This document shows, piece by piece, positions 51,534 through 60,605 of a stretch of DNA of 61,383 nucleotides. The DNA comes from Chloroflexota bacterium (GTDB lineage: Bacteria; Chloroflexota; Dehalococcoidia; Lucifugimonadales; Lucifugimonadaceae), in NCBI GenBank assembly GCA_018649665.1, contig JABIHL010000089.1, positions 1 through 61,383 on the forward strand, written 5' to 3'. Numbering within the stretch: position 1 is the first letter of the stretch; each line of letters starts with the position of its first letter. The position numbers and the translations under genes are program-made. The notes under the pieces are model-generated. The model was not told the DNA's origin. It saw only the letters and a program-made list of their open reading frames with translations, and made no database searches.

Positions 51534-52730
51534 ATGGTCAACGCACTCAAGAGTGATGTGTTTATTACAGGTGCGGCGAGAACCCCTCTCGGAAAATTCC
51601 AAGGCGGGCTTGCTAGCACACCAGCAACCGAACTTGGCGCAATAGCCATTCGAGCCGCTGTCGAGCGATCTGGATTAACCGGTGACGACATTGAATACTC
51701 CGTCATCGGAAATATGCTTTCCGCTGGCTTAGGACAAACTCCTGCACGGCAGGCAGCGATCAGCGCTGATATACCGAATTCGGTTTCAGCTTTAACGATC
51801 AACAAAGCTTGTGCATCGGGCATGCAGGCCGTGATTTTGGCGGCTCAGTCGATTCAATTGGGCGAAGCTTCCGCGGTCGTAGCTGGCGGCATGGAAAACA
51901 TGAGCGCAGCTCCTCACTTGCTGGTCAACAGTCGGACAGGACAGCGATTAGGCGACACGAATCTTATCGATTCCATGATTCACGATGGGCTTTGGTGCCC
52001 ATTCGAAAATCGTCATATGGGTGGATCGGCTGAAGCGATTAGCGAGAAGTACGGCGTTACGCGAGAACAGCAAGATGAATTCTCCGAACGCAGCCACCGA
52101 CTCGCCTCAACGGCGAGTGCAGAAGGTTCGTTCAACGACGAAATCACGCCAGTTGAGGTGACAGGCAGGCGTGGCAACGTTGTCATAATCGACACAGACG
52201 AAGGCCCACGTGCCGACACGGATCTGGCTGGACTTTCAGCACTTCCAACGGTATTCCCACCGGGTTTGACGGTTACACCTGGGAACGCTTCTTCGATCAG
52301 CGACGGCGCCGCCGCCGTGGTTGTGACGAACGCAGAGATGGCAGGAGGGTCGTCAAGTGGTCCGGTCGCACGTATCACGGGATATGCCCACGCAGCAAAC
52401 GAACCCGGCATGCTGTTTGACGCACCTCGAATAGCAGTACATAACCTTCTAAAGAAAACTGGACAGTCGTTGGACGAATTCGATCTGATAGAAGTCAACG
52501 AAGCATTTGCTGCGCAGGTTCTTGCGAATGGACAGGCGTTGAATTGGGATTGGGATCGCGTTAATCTGCGAGGCGGAGCAATCGCGTTGGGACATCCGAT
52601 AGGCGCCAGTGGTTCAAGGATCCTCGTTACTCTGATGCACGGTCTTGAGTCCTCTCGGGGCAAAGAAGGACTCGCCGTGATTTGTCACGCTGGCGGCGGT
52701 GCTGTCGCCATGAGCATCTCGCTTCAATAG
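51534..52730 (+). CDS. acetyl-CoA C-acetyltransferase (thiolase)
   Basis: 398 residues, full-length thiolase II. Nucleophilic Cys93 in INKACASGMQAVILAAQSI, the glycine/His region GGAIALGHPIGASGSRI, and the second active Cys in VICHAGGGAVAMSI near the C-terminus. Loop regions GLWCPFENRHMGGSAEAISEKYG match the acetoacetyl-CoA thiolases. It condenses two acetyl-CoA or splits acetoacetyl-CoA; no companion beta-oxidation gene is adjacent, so direction is not fixed. The next gene is an ATC-hydrolase-family protein 43 bases later, likely the same transcript. Confidence 0.94.
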   Translation: MVNALKSDVFITGAARTPLGKFQGGLASTPATELGAIAIRAAVERSGLTGDDIEYSVIGNMLSAGLGQTPARQAAISADIPNSVSALTINKACASGMQAVILAAQSIQLGEASAVVAGGMENMSAAPHLLVNSRTGQRLGDTNLIDSMIHDGLWCPFENRHMGGSAEAISEKYGVTREQQDEFSERSHRLASTASAEGSFNDEITPVEVTGRRGNVVIIDTDEGPRADTDLAGLSALPTVFPPGLTVTPGNASSISDGAAAVVVTNAEMAGGSSSGPVARITGYAHAANEPGMLFDAPRIAVHNLLKKTGQSLDEFDLIEVNEAFAAQVLANGQALNWDWDRVNLRGGAIALGHPIGASGSRILVTLMHGLESSRGKEGLAVICHAGGGAVAMSISLQ

Positions 52731-52773
52731 TCGATGTTTCGTAACTCAACCAAGCAACACTAAGGAATCAGAC

Positions 52774-53277
52774 ATGGCATTCGATCCAAGCCAAATGGAC
52801 GTGATCGACCGACGACAGGTCGAAGCGATGATATTAGGCCCATTGCTTCGTGCTTTCCAAGAAGAAATCGGTGTCGAGAGAACAAACGAAATCGCTCGCG
52901 CTGCGATCACGAAATTGGCTCGCGAGCAAGGTGCCCAGTTTGCCGAGGGAATCGGTGCGAACGGCCTGGAAGATTATGCATCGAACAAAGATGCGTGGCG
53001 TCGACATGGGGCACTGGAAGTCGACATCATCGAGAGTAGCCCTACTAGATATTCATTTGACGTGACTCGATGCAAGTACGCCGAAATGTACAAATCACTC
53101 GGTTACGGCGACCTTGGAGACATCTTCTCTTGCACTCGGGATTTTGAGTTTTGCAATGGGTTTAATTCAGAAGTGAAGTTGCAGCGAACGCAGACCATAA
53201 TGCATGGAGCTTCACATTGTGACTTCAGGTATTCACTGGACGAACCACAAACTCAGACAGAACCAGAGATCGAGTAG
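52774..53277 (+). CDS. L-2-amino-thiazoline-4-carboxylate hydrolase family protein
   Basis: 167 residues of PF14196. The pattern is CKYAEMYKSLGYGDLGDIFSCTRDFEFCNGFN, followed by LQRTQTIMHGASHCDFRYSL, with conserved cysteines and a His-x-x-x-His/Cys type late motif (HGASHCDF). The founding enzyme opens 2-amino-thiazoline-4-carboxylate to S-carbamyl-cysteine, but many members have unknown roles in other cells. Here it follows a thiolase gene and precedes a zinc-ribbon gene. Start ATG at 52774 after AGGAATCAGAC. The residues for catalysis are not settled in the family, so the call is family-level only. Confidence 0.8.
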   Translation: MAFDPSQMDVIDRRQVEAMILGPLLRAFQEEIGVERTNEIARAAITKLAREQGAQFAEGIGANGLEDYASNKDAWRRHGALEVDIIESSPTRYSFDVTRCKYAEMYKSLGYGDLGDIFSCTRDFEFCNGFNSEVKLQRTQTIMHGASHCDFRYSLDEPQTQTEPEIE

Positions 53278-53381
53278 CCTCTCTGGGCTAATAGTTTTGA
53301 TCTGTAATGTTCGATAGAACAGATTTGCCCGAAAGTTCGTACAATCAACTACCTCTTCATACTTTCGAAGGACCGCTCAAT

Positions 53382-53828
53382 ATGACTCAACTTACCTGCC
53401 CAGTAGATCAGACAGCCTTAGAAGATTCAAAATCTTCAGGTGAAGAGTCGTCGCAATGTCCTGAATGCGACGGTATTTGGCTGACAACGCCAGCTATCGA
53501 GTCGCTCGAAGACAATGCCGCAAGCGACGACATGGTCAAAGGTCAGCGTCAGTACGGCAAGCATGAAGTCGATCACCTGTGTCCCCATTGCGGCGGTGCG
53601 ATGGTGCGTTTCCGCTACCGAGGCTTCAATCTAGAAATTGAGGCATGCCCGAGCGACGCTGGATTCTGGCTCGATAAGAGCGAGGATCGTGAAATTCGCG
53701 ACGTCATGAAACAGCGAGGTTCAAATCTGAATAGGGCGGTCTCGGCAGAGAAAAGCTGGCATCAGGCTCGTCGGGGCGAGAAGTTAGGTGTTTTCCAGCG
53801 TATGAAACAGTTATTGGGTTTCGACTAA
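53382..53828 (+). CDS. TFIIB-type zinc-ribbon protein
   Basis: 148 residues. Two zinc-ribbon units of the zf-TFIIB kind: the first has Cys-x2 pattern LTCPVDQTAL then QCPECDGIWL, the second DHLCPHCGGAMV and EACPSDAGFWLD. The linker and C-terminus are polar and helical. Such proteins are common and small, with no fixed role. Start ATG 53382 with AGGA about ten bases before; a longer frame from 53307 gives 25 more residues and no ribosome site. The gene lies 15 bases from the next one, so they are likely co-transcribed. Confidence 0.8.
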   Translation: MTQLTCPVDQTALEDSKSSGEESSQCPECDGIWLTTPAIESLEDNAASDDMVKGQRQYGKHEVDHLCPHCGGAMVRFRYRGFNLEIEACPSDAGFWLDKSEDREIRDVMKQRGSNLNRAVSAEKSWHQARRGEKLGVFQRMKQLLGFD

Positions 53829-53843
53829 GGCTAGAATCGAATT

Positions 53844-54416
53844 ATGTTTGATTCAGATCGCAAAAGCGCCGACATAACCCTTTGCATATTTCCTCACTTG
53901 CGTGAGTTCATTGCCATTGATACTCGACAAGATCGACCGGGTGGTCCGGCGGTACTCAATCTCTCGATTTCAAACATCTTGGGTGAAGACTTTTACTCAA
54001 AGATGGAACAAGACTTCTCTAAGCTGATCCGCCGCCATGACGTCGGATTCCTTGAATTGATGGGTATTCCACAGCAAGTTGAGGCAGTCGTTCGTGCGAA
54101 TTCTTTAAAGCGAATTATCGCCGAACTCGGTATCAACACTGAACCGGCCTCGAATGACCCCGGAGGCAGCGTTGGTGTGCTTTTCTTTTCTGGTTCATTA
54201 CTCGCTTTTGAGAAACCTCAACTGCACGAGGCTACCCGAGAGTTGTTCGGCGGTAGGCTGACGCAACATGTGCTCGAACAACTAAACGATCAGCTTTTTA
54301 CATTGATGGAAAAAGAGCGAGAATCGATCAAAGACACTACTCAACAGGATCTCGCCGGACTCATCTCAGGCAAAAGTGGTCCGTACGTAACTCTCTGGGA
54401 AAGTAGCGGGAAGTAA
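53844..54416 (+). CDS. protein of unknown function
   Basis: 190 residues, not recognised. Visible are a beta-rich first half (DITLCIFPHLREFIAIDTRQDRPGGPAVLNLSI), a helical middle (FYSKMEQDFSKLIRRHDVGFLELMGIPQQVEAVVRANSLKRIIAELG) and a second mixed half (GSVGVLFFSGSLLAFEKP; LFGGRLTQHVLEQLNDQLFTLMEKER). It has no signal peptide, membrane segment or Cys cluster. The gene starts 15 bases after the zinc-ribbon gene and ends 74 bases before the MscS gene, so it is in the same strand run. Function unknown; I would not guess further. Confidence 0.6.
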   Translation: MFDSDRKSADITLCIFPHLREFIAIDTRQDRPGGPAVLNLSISNILGEDFYSKMEQDFSKLIRRHDVGFLELMGIPQQVEAVVRANSLKRIIAELGINTEPASNDPGGSVGVLFFSGSLLAFEKPQLHEATRELFGGRLTQHVLEQLNDQLFTLMEKERESIKDTTQQDLAGLISGKSGPYVTLWESSGK

Positions 54417-54490
54417 CCGCTGTTCAGTTTGAGCCAGACCCATAGCTGTATCGTCTGTAGTCACTGATTCAACAAATAGCGGAGCCCTTC

Positions 54491-55981
54491 GTGGGTTTTC
54501 GCACCAAGTACCGTTCGACGAACCAAACTATGGATGACTCCTTCCTCGATGTTTTTCTAGGTCACCCAGCCGATGGCACCTTCATGGCATGGCTTGCTGA
54601 GGGCGGTCTATGGGCTTTTCTGATTGCAATTGCAGCCGTTGTTGGCTGGTTCGTAGTCCGGATCATCTTACGACGCGGACTGAAACAAGCAATTCGTGGA
54701 TTGGATCAACACGAAGCGACCGCCGACGTCGGGCTGGCGGTCCAAGCTGCAGATTCATGGATTTCAAACATCTTGGTAGCGGCGGTGTTCGGTGTGGCAG
54801 CGATTCTTGGGATTCTGCACGTGCTTGGTAACAACGTCGACCCAGCCATCGACTATCTAAAGAATGCTGGGTCATCGACAGGAAACTGGCTTGCCACAGA
54901 TGGATTGAGAATCGTTTTAATCCTGTTCATGAGTTGGGTTGCGACACGGATTGCTCGGCGAGTTATTCCTAGATTGCTTTCATCGGTAATGCTTGGGCAG
55001 GCTTCGACCGCAGATCATGATGAAGTTCTCAAACGATCAGAAACACTTTCCAGCGTATTTGTTGGTGCAGCGGTCGCATTTATCTATGTTTCTGCGCTGT
55101 TCATGGTGCTTACCGAACTTTCAGTTCCGATCGGCCCCGTGCTTGGTGGATTCGGTATCGCGGGCATAGCGGTTGGATTCGGTGCTCAGTACTTGGTGCG
55201 AGATTTGATAGCTGGAATATTCATCATTGCTGAGAACCAGTATCGAACTGGCGACGTGGTGACGATCGCGGGAATTTCGGGCTTGGTCGAATCGATCAAC
55301 CTCAGGCGCACAGTATTGCGGGATCTCGACGGGCAAGTGCACGTTATTCCAAACGGAGAAATTACGGTTGCATCGAACAAGACCAAGTACTGGTCGCGAG
55401 TGAACCTTGATGTTGGTGTTGCCTACAAAGAAGACGTTGATCGGGTGATCGAAGTCCTTAACGAAATCGGTGAAGATATTGCAGCCGATCCTTACTACGG
55501 TCTGATGTTGATCACTCCTCCACAGGTTCTTCGTCTGAACTCACTGGACGATTCGGCGGTAACGTTCAAGATGCTCGGTGACTGTAAGCCGATGAAGCAA
55601 TGGGAAATCATGGGAGAGATGCGAAAACGCATCAAAATCAGACTCGACGCCGAAGGTATCGAAATCCCATTTCCACACCAGACAGTCTACTGGGGAGAAG
55701 CCCAGCCGCCGTTCAGAGCTGAAGTCGTTGCCGATGCCGTTCGTGACGTTAGTACGCCTAATCAATCGGATAGCACCCCAACTTCCCAGCCAGCACCATC
55801 GCAACGTAAGCCCGCGGCTACGCCATCTGCCACTGGTAGCCGTGATGACGAAAAACTCACTCCTGAACGTCGAGAAGAATTGCTTGCTGCAACAGCGATC
55901 GCTACCGCCTCACGCGTCTCTGACGCACTGATGGACACCAAGTCGCGTACGTTACTCGTAGACACTGCTGACAACGAATAG
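54491..55981 (+). CDS. MscS-type mechanosensitive channel
   Basis: 496 residues. Five or six membrane helices, first at about 34-56, and the pore region with the MscS signature (GPVLGGFGIAGIAVGFGAQYLVRDLIAGIFIIAENQYRTGD). The beta domain follows (VVTIAGISGLVESINLRRTVLRDLDGQVHVIPNGEI), then the alpha/beta domain and a long polar tail rich in Ser, Pro and Thr (420-496). The channel opens under membrane tension to release osmolytes. GTG 54491, with GGAG eight bases upstream, gives MGFRTKYRS; ATG at 54530 is an alternative. It is followed eight bases later by the convergent GT20 gene, whose product makes an osmolyte, so both may serve osmotic balance. Confidence 0.93.
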   Translation: MGFRTKYRSTNQTMDDSFLDVFLGHPADGTFMAWLAEGGLWAFLIAIAAVVGWFVVRIILRRGLKQAIRGLDQHEATADVGLAVQAADSWISNILVAAVFGVAAILGILHVLGNNVDPAIDYLKNAGSSTGNWLATDGLRIVLILFMSWVATRIARRVIPRLLSSVMLGQASTADHDEVLKRSETLSSVFVGAAVAFIYVSALFMVLTELSVPIGPVLGGFGIAGIAVGFGAQYLVRDLIAGIFIIAENQYRTGDVVTIAGISGLVESINLRRTVLRDLDGQVHVIPNGEITVASNKTKYWSRVNLDVGVAYKEDVDRVIEVLNEIGEDIAADPYYGLMLITPPQVLRLNSLDDSAVTFKMLGDCKPMKQWEIMGEMRKRIKIRLDAEGIEIPFPHQTVYWGEAQPPFRAEVVADAVRDVSTPNQSDSTPTSQPAPSQRKPAATPSATGSRDDEKLTPERREELLAATAIATASRVSDALMDTKSRTLLVDTADNE

Positions 55982-55988
55982 CTAGGCT

Positions 55989-57548
55989 CTACCGAGTGTT
56001 GGAGGCTTCGTGTAGTTCACTGATAATTTGGTGAACTGTCGCTGCCGGATCAAGCAAACCAACGATGTCTTGAATAGCAGCTGATTTGGCAGATCTACTC
56101 TCCGATGATTCGTCTACTGCTTCTTCCATCGCATTTGTAATACCGGCAACATCGGTGAAACTGACTATCGACGCTTTGTCGCTAAATAGATCGCTTGTGG
56201 CGTCATTTTCACTGAGGATCATTCCACCGTTTTTCGTGTTCACAACTGGGCCGTCAAGTGGACTTCGCCCGACACCGTCGGCCACAGGGATCGACACTAA
56301 TGTGTCGTAGACGCTAAGGGCTGCGATTGCTCGATAGAAATTATTCTCCTCATACACTCGAATCGGATTAGAGTTTTTCACCGCATCATTAACCTTTCGT
56401 ACGGCACGACGAACTTCCTCTGACACTCGTCTGTATGCAGATATATGAGTCGGCCCAGGCGTGAGCATCAGCAAATATCGGGTGGTCTCGGCTAGATCAG
56501 GTCGTCGCTTCAACAGTTCACCGTAAGCATTGATGGACCGTACGATGTTCTTGTGCGGATCGGAGCGATCGACCGTTACAAACGTGTGCTTCGAATCATG
56601 TTCCGACAGGTCCATGATAAATCGCTGAGTTGGGGAGAAATTGAGGACTGTATTAAATTGCGGCGATCGCACCGACGGTGCCAGCACACTGAGGCGAACG
56701 TCGTGTGAATCTATCGTGAGCAAGTCGGCTCCAAATCTGACCGAAGCCGGTTGCTTGTCTAATTTCGAACTGAAATGGGAACGTACACAGGCAATGAAAG
56801 CGTTTTTATCAGCGTCGATAGGAAATGAAACTACATCTGCAGATAGAAGGCTATTCAATAGTTCTGAACGCCATGCAATTGGAAGAAGTTCGAGCTCGGA
56901 AGGCCACGGCCACGGGGTTTCGAACGAGAAGTGAATCATCGAATCGGGATGACGCTCTCGAACCATCCCGGGAACAAGCATCAGCTGATAATCACGGCAA
57001 ATCAGGGCAATTCGATTACCATCTGCGATGTCGGATATGCGATCTGCAAATGATTGGTTGACCACCCTGTAGCCTCGTTCCCAAGCGTCGTGTTCTTGTG
57101 TTCCGATGTTCGGTGTGAACGTTGGGCTCCATGATCGGTGGAGCAGAAACCACAAAAGGGGATTGCAAATGACGTTGTAGAACTTGTGGTGAACACGGCG
57201 TGGTGGTGAAACGAGCCTCACGTTCCAGCCTTCGGGAAGCACGTCATTTCGAATTAATCCAAGATCGTCTGCTTGGGTCTCAGCAGCGTTACGATCCGCT
57301 GCGCCCACTGCACCAGTTACCCAGGAAATTGGAAGGTCAGAAAGTGGTTCAAACATCTCTGAAGATCGAGATGTGTCGCGTCTAGCAACGAGTTTCCCCG
57401 AATGATCTTCAGAGAAATTGAGCGGGCCCCGGTTCGACGCCACGATTAGCTGCCTGTCAGGGATTGGCTTGATCGCCAATTCAGACAGGTTTGCAGCTTC
57501 GTTGGTTGACGAACCGTTATTTGATAAATCACCGCTCTTATGAGCCAT
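55989..57548 (-). CDS. GT20 family, trehalose-6-phosphate synthase-like, active site divergent
   Basis: 519 residues of the OtsA family. Donor and substrate landmarks are RQLIVASNRGPLNF at the start, VICNPLLWFLLHRSW, RDYQLMLVPGMVRERHPDSMIHFSFETPWPWPSE, and TVDRSDPHKNIVRSINAY, the last holding the Arg and Lys that grip the nucleotide. As I align it, the canonical HDYH reads RDYQ and the following catalytic-loop His (L-H-x-P-F-P) reads Glu (FETPWP). The enzyme may therefore use another acceptor, or be inactive. Its start is ATG 57548; an in-frame TTG at 57581 adds 11 residues. No phosphatase domain (OtsB) is present here. It lies convergent with the MscS gene, eight bases away. Confidence 0.8.
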   Translation of the reverse strand: MAHKSGDLSNNGSSTNEAANLSELAIKPIPDRQLIVASNRGPLNFSEDHSGKLVARRDTSRSSEMFEPLSDLPISWVTGAVGAADRNAAETQADDLGLIRNDVLPEGWNVRLVSPPRRVHHKFYNVICNPLLWFLLHRSWSPTFTPNIGTQEHDAWERGYRVVNQSFADRISDIADGNRIALICRDYQLMLVPGMVRERHPDSMIHFSFETPWPWPSELELLPIAWRSELLNSLLSADVVSFPIDADKNAFIACVRSHFSSKLDKQPASVRFGADLLTIDSHDVRLSVLAPSVRSPQFNTVLNFSPTQRFIMDLSEHDSKHTFVTVDRSDPHKNIVRSINAYGELLKRRPDLAETTRYLLMLTPGPTHISAYRRVSEEVRRAVRKVNDAVKNSNPIRVYEENNFYRAIAALSVYDTLVSIPVADGVGRSPLDGPVVNTKNGGMILSENDATSDLFSDKASIVSFTDVAGITNAMEEAVDESSESRSAKSAAIQDIVGLLDPAATVHQIISELHEASNTR

Positions 57549-57679
57549 GGAATTTGCCCTACCGCGCCCGTAAAAGCTCAAGATCGAACTCGTAGTGCAC
57601 GCGGCGGTCGTTTACATTTAGTTCCGAATTCAATCACGCGAACTGCTAATCGTCAAAATTCGCATGTCATAAATCATCT

Positions 57680-57709
57680 TTGACACGCAAATTGTCCGCT
57701 AACTAAAAT
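57680..57709 (+). promoter_or_regulatory. sigma-70 promoter of alaS
   Basis: TTGACA at 57680-57685 and TAAAAT at 57704-57709 with an 18-base spacer. Expected start near 57716, leaving a leader of about 44 bases before ATG 57760; there is no room for a T-box. Confidence 0.75.
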
Positions 57710-57759
57710 CAGTAGTTCGACATTGTTCTGATTCATTTACGCGCGCAGTTCGGAGAACT

Positions 57760-60603
57760 ATGACCTCCCGCCCTCCAAAGACAGCAGATGAACTACGAGA
57801 GGCATTCCTTTCGTATTTCGAAGGAAATGACCACCTTCGAATGCCCTCAGCATCGCTGATCCCTGCCGCTGACCCGACATTGCTTCTCACAAACTCGGGA
57901 ATGGCTCAGTTCAAGCCGTACTTCTCCGGAGAAAAAGAGCCGCCTCATCCGCGTGTCACTACTTCGCAGAAGTGCTTCCGAACTACCGATATCGAAGAGG
58001 TTGGAGATGATACGCATCTAACGATGTTCGAAATGCTGGGTAATTTCAGCTTCGGCGACTATTTCAAAAAAGAGGCGTGTGCTTGGGCGCTCGACCTGCT
58101 AACCAATCGATTTGGACTTGACCCTGAACGCCTCTACTACACCGTCTACACCACTGACGATGAAGCGGAAAACATCTGGAAAGAGTTGGGAATACCCGCC
58201 GATCGAATCTACCGATTCGGTGATGAAGACAACTGGTGGGGTCCGGCTGGCGACGAAGGCGTATGTGGTCCTAGCTCAGAGATCAACTACTACCAAGGAT
58301 CGCTTGATGATGTTCCTGCGGTAGACGACCCTGTTCGTAAAGGCGTGTGGGGGCCTAATTATCACGATGATTTCGTTGAGCTGTATAACCTCGTGTTCAC
58401 CCAGTTTTACCGCGACCTAGACGGTAACGACACGGTTCTACCAGCAAAAAATATCGATACTGGCATGGGGTTCGAACGCATGCTTGCGGTACTTCAGGGC
58501 GCGTCGAACGTGTACGAAACCGATGCGTTTCGACCAATCATCGCCCACGTCGAGCGACTTTCTGGAAAAGAGTGGGGACAGGACAAAGAAATCGACAGGT
58601 CAATTCGGGTTGTTGCTGAACACGCAAGGTCAGCTTCTTTTCTAATCGGCGATGGCGTGATTCCAGGCAATTCAGGTAGAGGTTACGTTCTTCGGCGTTT
58701 GATTCGACGTGGAATGTTGTTTGGACGCGAACTTGGCATGGACACGCTGATGCTGTCCGATATCTCAAAAACTGTTTCCGACCACATGGGGCACGCATAT
58801 CCAGAATTGGTCGGCAATTACGAGTTCATCAAGGATGTCCTTGAGCAGGAAGAAAACAGCTTCTCGCGTACTTTAGAGTTTGGTGCTCGAGTGCTTTCCG
58901 GGATGGTCAACTACCGCAGCGAAAACCCTGATGCTGCTGAACAACTGAAAGATGGCAAGAAGCTGAATTCACCCGCCGGTGATGATGGCAAGTCAGTCGG
59001 AACTCGTTTGGCAATCGCCGAACTTGAACGACTGGTCGAGTCCGGTGACGTCGATGCCATCGATGGCTGGCGAGCCAACGTTTCTGGCACAGAGGCTTTT
59101 GTTCTATATGACACATACGGTTATCCCGTTGAAGTGACCGAAGAAGTCGCCGGAGAAGAAGATCTAGTAGTCGACCGAGCCGGATTCGAAACAGAAATGG
59201 AAACTCAACGAGAGCGAAGTCGTGCAGCTGGAGGGTTCGGAGGAAATGCCGAGTCGAACCGGGTATATGAAGCGCTCGGTGTTGAAGACACACCGTTCAC
59301 CGGTTACGAGACTCTTATTTCGGAAACGAGCGTCTCAGCTATCGTTAACAACGGTGAAGCTGTCGATTCGGCTAGTGAAGGCGACGATGTTGAAATCATT
59401 CTCGGTGAAACGCCGTTCTACGCTGCCCGCGGTGGTCAGGTCGGCGATACCGGCGTAATTTCGGGCGATGGCGTCGAGGTAACGATCACCGACACTTTGG
59501 CTCCGTACGGTCATGTAAATGTTCACCACGGGACGATAGCGTCCGGTTCGCTAAACAAAGGTGATGGTGTCACCGCCTCTGTCGACGGAGAGCGTCGAGA
59601 GCGCATTCGTCGCAATCACACAGCTACCCACCTGGTCCACGCCGCTCTGCGTGAGATAGTTGGCAGCCACGTTAGGCAAGCAGGTTCTGTCGTTGATCCA
59701 GATCGGTTGCGCTTCGACTTCACCAATATGCAGGCTCTCACCCGCGACCAGATCAAAGCGGTCCAAGATCGGGTTAACGAGAAAATTCGGCTCAATCGAA
59801 ATGTTGAGGTTCACTGGACAACATACGGCGAGGCGGTCGAAGAGGGCGCATTGGCATTCTTCGGTGATACCTACGACAACGAAGTCCGCACGATCAAGAT
59901 CGATGCACCGTGGAGTTACGAACTTTGCGGCGGAACGCACATGGATCACACCGGTGGCATTGGGATGTTCGTCATCACTTCAGAAACTGGCATCGGGTCG
60001 GGAATGCGTCGAATGGAAGCGATCACTGGTGTTGCTTCGGAAGAGGCGATATTCGAGCGATTCGGTGCTCTCGATGAGATCGCTTTGAAATTCCGTGTAC
60101 CAGTGGCTGATGCCGGTGATCGAGTCAATTCATTGGCAAACGATCTTGCTCAGAGTCGAAAGAAAGTTGCACAGCTTGAGGAGCAACTTCTACAGGCGAG
60201 TGTCGGCGGGAGTAGTTCGAACGGTTCCGCCAACAGTTTCGATATCGAAGCAGACGATGTTTCGATTCACGTTGAGGTAAGCGAAGTACCGGCGTCGAAC
60301 TTTGGTGCGCTTCGTAAAACCGGCGACCATCTGAAGAACCAGATCGGCAAAGGTGTTGTGGTGTTAGGCAGCGTGATCGACGGAAAACCGATGGTCGTGG
60401 TTATGGCGACTGATGACGTGGTAGAAGCGGGAATTCATTCGGGCAATATTGCAAAAGCCATTGCGGGCATGATGGGCGGCGGCGGTGGCGGTAATCCGAC
60501 AGTCGCTCAGGCAGGCGGAAAGAACGCCGAGCAACTACCTGAGGCTCTCGCCGCGACTGAGGGAATCATTCGTGAATCGTTAAGCGGTCGGGCAGGGGAC
60601 TAG
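57760..60603 (+). CDS. alaS: alanine--tRNA ligase
   Basis: 947 residues, longer than the E. coli enzyme (876). The class II core is seen in the N-terminal segment (LTNSGMAQFKPYFSGEKEPPHPRVTTSQKCFR, motif 2 region TTDIEEVGDDTHLTMFEMLGNFSFGDYFKKE). Motif 3 is GRGYVLRRLIRRG. The editing domain has HTATHLVHAALR and CGGTHMDHTGGIGMF with the zinc-site His and Cys. The coiled linker and the C-Ala domain end the protein (GMMGGGGGGNPTVAQAGGKN). It joins alanine to tRNA-Ala and clears misjoined serine. Promoter at 57680. The stop precedes the ruvX frame by two bases. A middle insert near residue 400 (LKDGKKLNSPAGDDGKSV) is one source of the extra length. Confidence 0.97.
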   Translation: MTSRPPKTADELREAFLSYFEGNDHLRMPSASLIPAADPTLLLTNSGMAQFKPYFSGEKEPPHPRVTTSQKCFRTTDIEEVGDDTHLTMFEMLGNFSFGDYFKKEACAWALDLLTNRFGLDPERLYYTVYTTDDEAENIWKELGIPADRIYRFGDEDNWWGPAGDEGVCGPSSEINYYQGSLDDVPAVDDPVRKGVWGPNYHDDFVELYNLVFTQFYRDLDGNDTVLPAKNIDTGMGFERMLAVLQGASNVYETDAFRPIIAHVERLSGKEWGQDKEIDRSIRVVAEHARSASFLIGDGVIPGNSGRGYVLRRLIRRGMLFGRELGMDTLMLSDISKTVSDHMGHAYPELVGNYEFIKDVLEQEENSFSRTLEFGARVLSGMVNYRSENPDAAEQLKDGKKLNSPAGDDGKSVGTRLAIAELERLVESGDVDAIDGWRANVSGTEAFVLYDTYGYPVEVTEEVAGEEDLVVDRAGFETEMETQRERSRAAGGFGGNAESNRVYEALGVEDTPFTGYETLISETSVSAIVNNGEAVDSASEGDDVEIILGETPFYAARGGQVGDTGVISGDGVEVTITDTLAPYGHVNVHHGTIASGSLNKGDGVTASVDGERRERIRRNHTATHLVHAALREIVGSHVRQAGSVVDPDRLRFDFTNMQALTRDQIKAVQDRVNEKIRLNRNVEVHWTTYGEAVEEGALAFFGDTYDNEVRTIKIDAPWSYELCGGTHMDHTGGIGMFVITSETGIGSGMRRMEAITGVASEEAIFERFGALDEIALKFRVPVADAGDRVNSLANDLAQSRKKVAQLEEQLLQASVGGSSSNGSANSFDIEADDVSIHVEVSEVPASNFGALRKTGDHLKNQIGKGVVVLGSVIDGKPMVVVMATDDVVEAGIHSGNIAKAIAGMMGGGGGGNPTVAQAGGKNAEQLPEALAATEGIIRESLSGRAGD

Positions 60604-60605
60604 TC

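Noticed and set aside
52013-52663. 216-residue minus-strand frame
   Set aside because: It is antisense to the thiolase gene, which has complete active-site motifs; long shadow frames of this kind follow from codon bias.
57710-57759. T-box leader before alaS
   Set aside because: Only about 44 bases lie between the expected start of transcription and the ATG, too short for a T-box.
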